From Rhizohabitans arisaemae (lineage in GTDB: Bacteria; Actinomycetota; Actinomycetes; Streptosporangiales; Streptosporangiaceae): a stretch of 64,000 nucleotides of DNA. A program made the position numbers and the translations under genes. The notes under the pieces are model-generated. The model saw only the letters and a program-made list of their open reading frames with translations. It did not search any database and was not told the DNA's origin. Positions 50,606-58,924 of the stretch are shown here, in pieces. Position 1 is the stretch's first letter; every line of letters starts with the position of its first letter. The stretch spans positions 372,001 through 436,000 of the forward strand of contig NZ_BLRH01000055.1 in the NCBI RefSeq assembly GCF_025996515.1, in the 5' to 3' direction.

Positions 50606-53530
50606 CTACTCCGCCGATTTGGACCTGCGGGCCCGGCGCCGGGTCCTGGCGTTGCCCGCCGGCGCGGCCTCGGCATCCTGCTCACCGGACGACGGCGCCT
50701 CGGCCACCACATCGGTCACCGTGGCCCGCGAGGACGGCTTGACGGCCGCCACGGCGCCGCTGAGCGGCGCGGGCTCGGCACCCGTCTCCTCGTCCGCGGA
50801 CTTACGGCGCCTGCCGCCGGACTTCTCCGCCACCGCCTTCTCCACGGCCATCTTGCCCTGGGTGCCGCGGGGCTCGGGGGCCGGCGCCACCGGCTCCTGC
50901 TGGATGTGCAGCCCCCGCCCGTTGCAGCACTCGCACGGGGTGGAGAACGCCTCCAGCAGGCCCTGTCCGACCCGCTTGCGGGTCATCTGGACCAGACCGA
51001 GCGAGGTCACCTCGGCGACCTGGTGCTTGGTGCGGTCCCGGGCCAGGCACTCCAGCATGCGCCGGAGCACCAGGTCGCGGTTGCTCTCCAGCACCATGTC
51101 GATGAAGTCGATGACGATGATCCCGCCGACGTCCCGCAGGCGCAGCTGGCGGACGATCTCCTCGGCCGCCTCCAGGTTGTTCCGGGTGACCGTCTCCTCC
51201 AGGTTGCCGCCCTGGCCGGTGAACTTGCCGGTGTTGACGTCGATGACCGTCATCGCCTCGGTCCGGTCGATGACCAGCGAGCCTCCGCTGGGCAGCCAGA
51301 CCTTGCGCTCCAGCGACTTGGCGATCTGCTCGTCGATCCGGTACGCGGCGAACGCGTCCTCGCCGTCCTCTTCCCAGCGCTTGAGCCGGTCGTTCAGATG
51401 CGGGGCGACGTAGCGGACGTACTCCTCGACCGTGGCCCAGGCGTCGGCGCCGGAGACCACCAGCGAGCTGAAGTCCTCGTTGAAGATGTCGCGGACCACC
51501 CGGATCGTGAGATCCGGCTCGGAGTAGAGCAGCTCCGGCGGGCTCGCCGACTTCGCCCGCCGCTGGATGTTCTCCCACTGCGCCGCAAGCCGGTTCACGT
51601 CGCTCGCGAGCTCCTCGTCGGAGGCGCCCTCGGCGGCCGTCCGGACGATCACGCCCGCGTTCTCCGGCATGACCTTCTTCAGGATCTGCTTCAGGCGGGT
51701 CCGCTCCTTGTCCGGGAGCTTCCTGCTGATGCCGGTCATCGAACCGTCGGGGACGTACACCAGGTAGCGCCCGGGCAGGCTCACCTGGCTGGTCAGCCTG
51801 GCGCCCTTGTGTCCCATCGGGTCCTTGGTGACCTGCACCAGGACCGACTGGCCCGACTTCAGCGCCGACTCGATCCGCTTGGGCTGACCCTCCAGCCCCA
51901 CCGTGTCGAAGTTGACCTCACCGGCGTACAGGACGGCGTTCCGCCCCTTGCCGATGTCGACGAAGGCCGCCTCCATCGAAGGCAGGACGTTCTGCACCTT
52001 GCCCAGGTAGACGCTGCCCACATAGGACTGTCCGGCCTCGCGGTCGACGTAGTGCTCGACGAGCACGCCGTCCTCCAGGACCGCGATCTGGGTCCGCCCG
52101 GCGCTCCGCCGTACGACCATGACGCGCTCCACCGACTCGCGGCGGGCCAGGAACTCCGACTCGGTGATGATCGGCGGACGGCGCCGCCCCAGCTCACGCC
52201 CTTCCCGGCGGCGCTGCTTCTTGGCCTCCAGGCGGGTGGAGCCACGCAGGCCCTGCACCTCGTCCAGGAAGCCCGTCGTCTTGTCGACCCGGGGCTGGCG
52301 GATGCGCACGACGGTGTTCGGCGGGTCGTCCGCCGCCGGTTCGGCGACGTCCTCCGCGCTCCGGCGGCGCCGGCGACGCCTGCGCCGGGACCCGGCGACC
52401 AGGTCGGACTCCTCCTGCTCCTCGTCGGCCTCGGCGACCGGCTCCAGCCGTTCGGCCTCGGCCTCCTCATCCTGTTCCTCGTCGGCCTCGGCCTTGGTCC
52501 TGCCCCGGCCGCGACCGCCTCTGCGGCGACGCCGCCGGCGGCTGCCCGGCTCCTCGTCCCCGTCCCCGTCGCCGCGCTCGTCGCCCGGCTCGCCGTCGAG
52601 CTCCTCGTCGAGTTCGGCGGAGTCCTCCTCCGGCCCGAGCTCCTCGGGCACGGGCGGCGGGACCGGCTGGATCGGACGTGCCGCGAGCGGCTGCGGGGCC
52701 TGGAACACCACGGCGGGCGCCTGGAAGGTCACCGCGGGGACGGCCGCGAACATCGGCCGGACCGGTTCCTCGGCCCCCTCCCCCGATACCGGGGCGAACG
52801 GGGCGAACGCCGCCTTGCGGGGCGCCTTCGCCCGGGAGCCCGCCTCCGCGGCGGTCCCGTTGGACGCCGCGGCCTCCCCCGGGCCGGGGGTCGTCTCGCC
52901 GCCGGCGGATTCCGGGGCGCCCGGCTCGGACGGCTCCGCGCCCGCCTCGGGCTCCGCGACCTCGGCCACGGGCGGGGTCTCCGGCTCGGCCGCGGGCGCG
53001 GCCGCCTTCCGGGTCCGCCGCCGCTTGACCGGCGCCTCGGCCGCGGTCTCGGCCGGCGCGTCGGACGGGGCGGGTACGGCCTCCGGCTCGGCGGCCTTCG
53101 CCTTCGCCCTGCTCCTGGTCCGGGGAGCCGGGGCCTCGGCCTCCTCGGCTGGGGGCTCCTGCGGCGTCTCGGCCACGGCCTTGGCCTTGGTCGCGCGGCT
53201 CCGCTTCGGCTTGGCGTCCGGGTCGGTCGCCGAGGCGGCCCGCTTCCGGGTCCGCTTGGGGGTCTCCTCCGCAGGCGCCTGCTCGGCGGACGGCTCCTCC
53301 GCGGTCGCCGAGGGCGGGGCCGCCGGCTCCGGAGCGGGTGTCCGGTCCTCGGCCGACGCCGGCTCCTCCCGGACGTGGACGCGGGGAGCCTCCACCTCCT
53401 CGGGAGGCGGTCCGGCGGGCCTGCTGACGGCACGCCGTCTGCGTGTCCTTGTCGGTTCTTCTGTCGTTGTATGCGTTGATGTATGCCCAGCGGTGCTTGT
53501 CACACCGGCAGCGGGCTCGTTATCGAGCAT
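50606..53530 (-). CDS. rne: Ribonuclease E/G
   Basis: 974 residues from the ATG at 53528-53530, with GGGAGA eight bases upstream; an in-frame start ten codons earlier is less likely. Residues ~1-460 are disordered, rich in Ala, Pro, Glu, Arg and Lys (RRRRRRGGRGRGRTKAEADE). The catalytic part follows: an S1 domain (SVYLGKVQNVLPSMEAAFVD), RNase H-like and DNase I-like folds (VIDVNTGKFTGQGGNLEETV, IIVIDFIDM) and the zinc-link cysteines CECCNGRG. A short basic C-terminal tail ends it. The long N-terminal scaffold before the catalytic domain is the actinobacterial layout. It starts rRNA processing and mRNA decay. Confidence 0.95.
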   Translation of the reverse strand: MLDNEPAAGVTSTAGHTSTHTTTEEPTRTRRRRAVSRPAGPPPEEVEAPRVHVREEPASAEDRTPAPEPAAPPSATAEEPSAEQAPAEETPKRTRKRAASATDPDAKPKRSRATKAKAVAETPQEPPAEEAEAPAPRTRSRAKAKAAEPEAVPAPSDAPAETAAEAPVKRRRTRKAAAPAAEPETPPVAEVAEPEAGAEPSEPGAPESAGGETTPGPGEAAASNGTAAEAGSRAKAPRKAAFAPFAPVSGEGAEEPVRPMFAAVPAVTFQAPAVVFQAPQPLAARPIQPVPPPVPEELGPEEDSAELDEELDGEPGDERGDGDGDEEPGSRRRRRRRGGRGRGRTKAEADEEQDEEAEAERLEPVAEADEEQEESDLVAGSRRRRRRRRRSAEDVAEPAADDPPNTVVRIRQPRVDKTTGFLDEVQGLRGSTRLEAKKQRRREGRELGRRRPPIITESEFLARRESVERVMVVRRSAGRTQIAVLEDGVLVEHYVDREAGQSYVGSVYLGKVQNVLPSMEAAFVDIGKGRNAVLYAGEVNFDTVGLEGQPKRIESALKSGQSVLVQVTKDPMGHKGARLTSQVSLPGRYLVYVPDGSMTGISRKLPDKERTRLKQILKKVMPENAGVIVRTAAEGASDEELASDVNRLAAQWENIQRRAKSASPPELLYSEPDLTIRVVRDIFNEDFSSLVVSGADAWATVEEYVRYVAPHLNDRLKRWEEDGEDAFAAYRIDEQIAKSLERKVWLPSGGSLVIDRTEAMTVIDVNTGKFTGQGGNLEETVTRNNLEAAEEIVRQLRLRDVGGIIVIDFIDMVLESNRDLVLRRMLECLARDRTKHQVAEVTSLGLVQMTRKRVGQGLLEAFSTPCECCNGRGLHIQQEPVAPAPEPRGTQGKMAVEKAVAEKSGGRRRKSADEETGAEPAPLSGAVAAVKPSSRATVTDVVAEAPSSGEQDAEAAPAGNARTRRRARRSKSAE

Positions 53531-53630
53531 CCGGGCGGTCTCCCGTCGGCTCCCGGGCACGTTTCCGCGCCACGCGGGAGCACTTGTCTCTCGCTCATCG
53601 CCAGGCCGTCACACGGCCCGGCGCGAAGTC

Positions 53631-54464
53631 CTATAGGTCTGCGGCGACGTCCCCGCCCACGGAGGCGGCACATTCGCCGGCTCCGTCCACCGTCCCCTGC
53701 TCATCGTCGCGAGAGTCAGCCACGTCGCGGTCGAAGTCGAGCGGGTCGGTCAGCCCACCGGTCTCGTCATCGAGCGGCCCCTGCGCCAGCCTGATCACCT
53801 CTGGGGGTGACGGCGGCGCCAGTTCGGCCACAAGACGCAGACCAGCGAGGACGTCATCAGGTCGTACGGCGGGTGTTACGTGCCGAACAACCATTCGAAG
53901 TATGGCACATGGCGTGGAATCATGCTCCTCGCCGCGCCTGTCCGGCTCCTGACCAGCCGGTTCACCTGCTCCCTCCACAGTCAGGCCCACCACCGCTTGA
54001 CGGGTGTCGAAGCGGCGCATCCCCTTCTTCGTCAGGCGCTCCACCTCAACCTGCTCCCTGGCGAGGAAACGCTCCACCGCGTCGGCGGCGTCCGCCGGCC
54101 TGACCCCCCTCAAACGAACCAGCCACACGGAGCCGTGCAGCCGATCGGCCAGGCCTCCGCCGCCGGACTCCACGACGTCCAGGGCGTCGAGGCCGGGCGG
54201 AAGGGACGCGTCCAGATCGGCACGGAGCCGCTGCGGGTCGCACCGTCTCGTCAGGCCGATCTCGAGGTATTCGGCCTCACTCGCCACTCCGGTCGGGGCG
54301 GCGCCGGCATAGGAGATTTTCGGGTGGGGACTGAATCCCGCGCTGAATGCCACGGGGATGCCCGCGCGACGCACCGCACGTTCGATGGCACGCGAAATAT
54401 CCCGGTGACTGGTGAAGCGCAAACGCCCGCGTTTTGCGTAACGGACACGCAACCGCTGCGTCAC
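53631..54464 (-). CDS. TIGR03936-family radical-SAM-associated protein (DUF2344)
   Basis: 277 residues. The N-terminal MTQRLRVRYAKRGRLRFTSH, then HRDISRAIERAVRRAGIPVA and SAGFSPHPKISYAGAAPTGV, are the hallmark of the DUF2344 family, which accompanies a B12-binding radical SAM protein in many bacteria. The C-terminal ~60 residues are acidic and variable. Its partner lies 1.3 kb upstream, with an acyltransferase gene between them. The pair is linked by genomic context to RNA or ribosome modification, but the reaction is unproven. Confidence 0.9.
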   Translation of the reverse strand: MTQRLRVRYAKRGRLRFTSHRDISRAIERAVRRAGIPVAFSAGFSPHPKISYAGAAPTGVASEAEYLEIGLTRRCDPQRLRADLDASLPPGLDALDVVESGGGGLADRLHGSVWLVRLRGVRPADAADAVERFLAREQVEVERLTKKGMRRFDTRQAVVGLTVEGAGEPAGQEPDRRGEEHDSTPCAILRMVVRHVTPAVRPDDVLAGLRLVAELAPPSPPEVIRLAQGPLDDETGGLTDPLDFDRDVADSRDDEQGTVDGAGECAASVGGDVAADL

Positions 54465-54605
54465 CGGCGCCGGTGGCGGACCATCGGGAACAGGTTTCAG
54501 AGTTTTGCCTTCCTTCCCGTGTCGTAGGTCGTCAAGTTAAGGATAAGGCCGCTCTCACCGGCGCAAGCCCAACGGTCAAGATGACCAGGTCCCCAAGCGT
54601 GGCGC

Positions 54606-55751
54606 CTAGACCCTCCGCACGACCTGCGGCGGGCGGGTCCACCTCCTCCCGAAGAGCGCGATAACCGGTAACGTGCACAGTAAAGGACCGATTACCGCGA
54701 CCGGCCTGGCGATCCACCAGAGCAGATCCGGTGGAACGCGATCATCGAATCCGTTACCGAAAAACCACCAACCGAGACCCCTGGCGATCGCCATTCCGGT
54801 GGTGTGGAAGAGAAAGAGCGGAAGCGCGAAACGATTGATCGTCTCATTGACCCGGTGCCAGAGCGGGCGCTCCAGCAGCCGCTCCATCCCCGGCCGGGCG
54901 ACCTCGACGACACCGATCTGGAAGATCAGCAACGCGACGATGACGAAGGTGGGCGGGGCCATGTTCGACAGCCGATCGCCAGGGACCCCGACCATCGAAC
55001 CCGGGTAGATCCCCGAGAACACCAATCCGAAGAGGGCGAACAGGCCGGTCCACAGGAGCGCCACGTCGTAGCGCCGGGGAAGCCGGACGATCCGCTGGTA
55101 GAACAGCCCCGCCTGGTGGGCCAGCCCCCAGACGAAGAGCATGTTCAGCCAGCCGATCCACTCCACCCCGTAGTGCAGCCGGATCACGTCCACGGCGAGC
55201 GCCGCGCCGCCGAGCCAGATCAGCGCCAGCACGTCGAACCTGCGGTGCAGCCAGAGCGCCACCGGCAGCAACGCGATCAGCATCAGGTAGACCGCGAGAA
55301 ACCACAGTGGGCTGATCACCAGGAGGACGGCGCGTCCCATCCACTGCAGGTTGAACATCTCGGCCAGCAGGATGCCCAGGACGGTCCAGGTGAGGATGAG
55401 GGCGAGCGCCGGCACCGCCAGGCTCTTCAGCCGGCGGCCGACGAACGCGCCGAGCCGTACCCCGCGCGCCTGGGCCCGCTCCCAGGACAGCAGATGCACG
55501 TAGCCGCCGACGTAGAAGAAGATCGGCATCACCTGGAACAGCCAGGTCAAGATCCATAGGCCGGAGGTGAAGCCGAGCGGGCTGGTCGCCGACGGCCCGT
55601 GCGGGCCCCATCGCAGGATGGTGAAAGCCCAATGCCAGAGCACGACGACGAGCAGGCTGACCGCCCGCAGCCAATCGACGTACCGATCGCGCTTGACCTC
55701 CGCCACCCCAACCGCCCTTTGCCGCTTCGTGCCTCCATCACCTTTCATCAT
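54606..55751 (-). CDS. Acyltransferase 3 family membrane protein
   Basis: 381 residues with about ten transmembrane helices. It starts YVDWLRAVSLLVVVLWHWAF, the family's opening motif with a catalytic-type His, followed by the paired helices and NMLFVWGLAHQAGLFYQRIV. Such enzymes move acyl groups to carbohydrates or lipids at the outer membrane face. It interrupts a radical-SAM gene pair that is usually adjacent, so it may have been inserted. Substrate unknown. Confidence 0.87.
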   Translation of the reverse strand: MMKGDGGTKRQRAVGVAEVKRDRYVDWLRAVSLLVVVLWHWAFTILRWGPHGPSATSPLGFTSGLWILTWLFQVMPIFFYVGGYVHLLSWERAQARGVRLGAFVGRRLKSLAVPALALILTWTVLGILLAEMFNLQWMGRAVLLVISPLWFLAVYLMLIALLPVALWLHRRFDVLALIWLGGAALAVDVIRLHYGVEWIGWLNMLFVWGLAHQAGLFYQRIVRLPRRYDVALLWTGLFALFGLVFSGIYPGSMVGVPGDRLSNMAPPTFVIVALLIFQIGVVEVARPGMERLLERPLWHRVNETINRFALPLFLFHTTGMAIARGLGWWFFGNGFDDRVPPDLLWWIARPVAVIGPLLCTLPVIALFGRRWTRPPQVVRRV

Positions 55752-55791
55752 GCAGGCTGACCGCAGGTGATGGGGACACGGCCCGGGTAGG

Positions 55792-57714
55792 TCAGATCAC
55801 GGTGAGCGGGAGGAGCTTCTTGCCGGTGGGGCCGATCTGGATCTCGGTCCCCATGGTCGGGCAGACGCCGCAGTCGTAGCACGGGGTCCAGCGGCAGTCC
55901 TCGACCTCCACGTCGGAGAGCGAATCCTGCCAGTCCTGCCAGAGCCACTCCCGGTCCAGGCCCGCGTCGAGGTGGTCCCAGGGGAGCACCTCGTGCTCGT
56001 CGCGCTCCCGGGTGGTGTACCAGTCGACGTCCACCCCGGTGTCCGCGAGCGCCTTGGCCGCGCACTCCATCCAGCGGTCGTAGGAGAAGTGCTCGCTCCA
56101 CCCGTCGAAACGCCCACCGGCCTCCCAGACCGCCTGGACGACGCGCCCGACCCGCCGGTCGCCGCGTGAGAGCAGGCCCTCGACGATCGACGGCTTGCCG
56201 TCGTGGTAGCGGAACCCGATCGCCCGGCCGTACTCCTTGTCCCGCCGCAGATCGTCGCGGAGCTCCCGGAGCCGCCGGTCCACCGTCTCGTGGTCGGTCT
56301 GCCCGGCCCACTGGAACGGTGTGTGCGGCTTGGGCACGAATCCGCCGATGGAGACCGTGCACCGGATGTCCCGGGTGCCGGTGACCTCCCGGCCCGCCTT
56401 GATCACCTTACGGGCGAGGTCGGCGATGGCCATGACGTCCTCGTCCTGCTCGGTCGGGAGGCCGCACATGAAGTAGAGCTTCACCTGCCGCCACCCCTGG
56501 GAGTAGGCCGTGGACACCGTACGGATCAGGTCCTCCTCGGTGACCATCTTGTTGATCACCTTGCGCATCCGCTCGGACCCGCCCTCGGGCGCGAACGTGA
56601 GCCCGGAACGGCGGCCGTTGCGGGAGAACTCGTTGGCCAGCGTGATGTTGAAGGCGTCGACCCGGGTCGAGGGGAGCGAGAGCGAGGTCTGGGTCCCCTC
56701 GTACCGGTCCGCCAGCCCCTTGGCGATCTCACCGATCTCGGAGTGGTCGGCGCTGGAGAGGCTGAGCAGGCCGACCTCGTTGAACCCCGACTCGCGAACG
56801 CCGTTCTCCACCATCGCCGCGACCGTGGTGATCGACCGCTCCCGGACCGGACGGGTGATCATGCCCGCCTGGCAGAAGCGGCAGCCCCGGGTGCAGCCGC
56901 GGAAGATCTCCACGCTGAACCGCTCGTGGACCGTCTCGGCCAGCGGCACCAGCGGCTTCTTGGGGTACGGCCACTCGTCGAGGTCCATGACCGTGTGTTT
57001 GTGCACGCGGAACGGCACGCCCGGCTGATTCGGCGCGACCCGCTGGATCCGCCCGTCCGGGTGATAGTCCACATCGTAAAATTTCGGCACATACACCCCG
57101 CCGGACTCGGCGAGGCGGAGCAGCAGCTCGTCCCGGCCACCCGGCCGGCCCTCGGCCTTCCACTCGCGGATCACCTCGGTGATCGCGATGGCGATCTGCT
57201 CGCCGTCCCCGAGCACCGCGGCGTCCACGAAGTCGGCGATCGGCTCGGGGTTGAAGGCCGCGTGCCCGCCCGCCAGCACGATCGGGTCCTCCTCGGTCCG
57301 ATCCGCCGCGTGGAGCGGGATCCCGGCGAGGCTCAGCGCCGTCAGCATGTTCGTGTAGCCGAGCTCGGTCGAGAAGGACAGGCCGAACACGTCGAAGGCC
57401 CGGACCGGACGGTGGGCGTCCACGGTGAACTGGGGCACCCCGTGCTCCCGCATGAGCGCCTCAAGATCGGGCCACACGGCGTACGTCCGCTCGGCGAGGG
57501 TGCCCTCCAGCTCGTTGAGGATCTCGTACAGGATCTGGACGCCCTGGTTGGGCAGGCCCACCTCGTAGGCGTCCGGGTACATCAAGGCCCAGCGGACCTC
57601 GGCGTCGTCCCAGTCCTTGACGGTCGAATTGAGCTCACCCCCGACGTACTGGATCGGCTTCTGCACGCGGGGCAGCAGCGGTTCCAGGCGAGGGAAGAGC
57701 GACTCAACAGACAT
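55792..57714 (-). CDS. TIGR03960-family B12-binding-type radical SAM protein
   Basis: 640 residues. The N-terminal ~230 residues are the B12-binding-like region, including RWALMYPDAYEVGLPNQGVQ. The radical SAM cluster motif is FRGCTRGCRFCQAG near residue 275 (CxxxCxxC), followed by the SAM-binding sequences LSLPSTRVDAFN and FAPEGGSERMRKVINKMV. The C terminus has extra cysteines (DCRWTPCYDCGVCP). The partner is the DUF2344 protein at 53631. The pair is widely conserved, and its chemistry is not known. Confidence 0.93.
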   Translation of the reverse strand: MSVESLFPRLEPLLPRVQKPIQYVGGELNSTVKDWDDAEVRWALMYPDAYEVGLPNQGVQILYEILNELEGTLAERTYAVWPDLEALMREHGVPQFTVDAHRPVRAFDVFGLSFSTELGYTNMLTALSLAGIPLHAADRTEEDPIVLAGGHAAFNPEPIADFVDAAVLGDGEQIAIAITEVIREWKAEGRPGGRDELLLRLAESGGVYVPKFYDVDYHPDGRIQRVAPNQPGVPFRVHKHTVMDLDEWPYPKKPLVPLAETVHERFSVEIFRGCTRGCRFCQAGMITRPVRERSITTVAAMVENGVRESGFNEVGLLSLSSADHSEIGEIAKGLADRYEGTQTSLSLPSTRVDAFNITLANEFSRNGRRSGLTFAPEGGSERMRKVINKMVTEEDLIRTVSTAYSQGWRQVKLYFMCGLPTEQDEDVMAIADLARKVIKAGREVTGTRDIRCTVSIGGFVPKPHTPFQWAGQTDHETVDRRLRELRDDLRRDKEYGRAIGFRYHDGKPSIVEGLLSRGDRRVGRVVQAVWEAGGRFDGWSEHFSYDRWMECAAKALADTGVDVDWYTTRERDEHEVLPWDHLDAGLDREWLWQDWQDSLSDVEVEDCRWTPCYDCGVCPTMGTEIQIGPTGKKLLPLTVI

Positions 57715-57772
57715 GGGCCAAGCCTATGGCCTGTCCGGGAGCGGATCGACGCGTCGAGGCCCCCGGGCGGGT

Positions 57773-58924
57773 TCAGGTAAAGGTCCGGTCCCGGATGTGC
57801 ATGGCCTGGAGCAGGCCGATGGCGATCATGTTGGCGAAGGTCGCCGTACCGCCGTACGAGACGAACGGCAGGGGCAGGCCGGTGATGGGCATGACCCCGA
57901 TGGTCATCCCCACGTTGATGAAGGTCTGGAAGCCGAACCAGCAGACGACGCCCCCGGCCACCAGCGCGCAGAACCGGTCCCCCGACTCTCTCGCGATCTT
58001 CAGGCCGCGGAGCAGGATCACCCCGAGCAGCGCCACGATCGTCACCGCGCCGATGAAGCCGAGCTCCTCCCCCGCGACGGTGAACACGAAGTCGGTGTGC
58101 TGCTCCGGGACGAAACGCCCCGTGGTCTGGCCGCCGTGGAAGAGTCCCTTCCCGAACAGCTCGCCGGAGCCGACCGCGATCAGCGACTGGGTGCTGTTGT
58201 AGCCGACGCCCCGCGGGTCGGTGGAGGGGTCGAGAAAGGCGGTGAACCGGGCGACCTGGTACGGCTCAAGCAGGTTGAGGAACCACACCGCGGCCGCCCC
58301 GGACACGCTGACGGCGATCAGGAGGAAAATCCAGAGTTTGCGGATTCCGGCGAGGACGAGCAGGCCGGCGGTGGTGGCGATGAGGACGAGCGTGGTCCCC
58401 AGGTCGGGCTGCATCATGACCAGGCCCATCGGCAGCACGGCGGCGCCCAGGGCGAAGAGCAGGTCGGGGATGCGCGGCTTTCCGGCGTTCTCCCGGGTGC
58501 GGGAGAGCAGCATCGCCATCATCAGCACGAGCGCCGGTTTGGCGAACTCCGACGGCTGGAGCTGGAACCCGCCGACGACGATCCAGGAGTTGGAGCCGTT
58601 GGCGGTGCCGCCCAGCGGGGTGAGCACCAGCACCAGGCCCAGCATGGACACCAGGTAGAAGACCGGGGTGAGGGTCCGCAGCCACCGCACGTCGATCAGC
58701 GTCGCGGCGGCGAGCAGGAGCACCCCGATCGCGATGTTCATCAGGTGCCGGGAGGCGAACGCGGAGGACTCGGCCCCGTTCCAGAGCCGGGTGGACGACC
58801 AGACGAGCAGGACGCCGATCGCGGACAGCCCGGCCGCGGCGACCAGAAGCGGCCCGTCCATCCGGGTGACCTGGGAGGACACCCGGATTCTGAGCGGCGG
58901 ACGGCGGCGGGCGGCGACGCTCAC
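57773..58924 (-). CDS. rodA: SEDS-family peptidoglycan polymerase RodA
   Basis: 383 residues from a GTG at 58922-58924, overlapping the mrdA stop (GTGA). It has ten transmembrane helices and the SEDS features: QLQPSEFAKPALVLMMAMLL, QPDLGTTLVLIATTAGLLVL, FVFTVAGEELGFIGAVTIVA, and the end NVGMTIGVMPITGLPLPFVS. With PBP2 it builds the lateral cell wall. It ends the mre operon. Confidence 0.96.
   Translation of the reverse strand: MSVAARRRPPLRIRVSSQVTRMDGPLLVAAAGLSAIGVLLVWSSTRLWNGAESSAFASRHLMNIAIGVLLLAAATLIDVRWLRTLTPVFYLVSMLGLVLVLTPLGGTANGSNSWIVVGGFQLQPSEFAKPALVLMMAMLLSRTRENAGKPRIPDLLFALGAAVLPMGLVMMQPDLGTTLVLIATTAGLLVLAGIRKLWIFLLIAVSVSGAAAVWFLNLLEPYQVARFTAFLDPSTDPRGVGYNSTQSLIAVGSGELFGKGLFHGGQTTGRFVPEQHTDFVFTVAGEELGFIGAVTIVALLGVILLRGLKIARESGDRFCALVAGGVVCWFGFQTFINVGMTIGVMPITGLPLPFVSYGGTATFANMIAIGLLQAMHIRDRTFT

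Noticed and set aside
50588-53479. 963-codon plus-strand frame opposite the RNase E/G gene
   Set aside because: Shadow of rne. It has no motif, and the reverse frame has the conserved catalytic domain.
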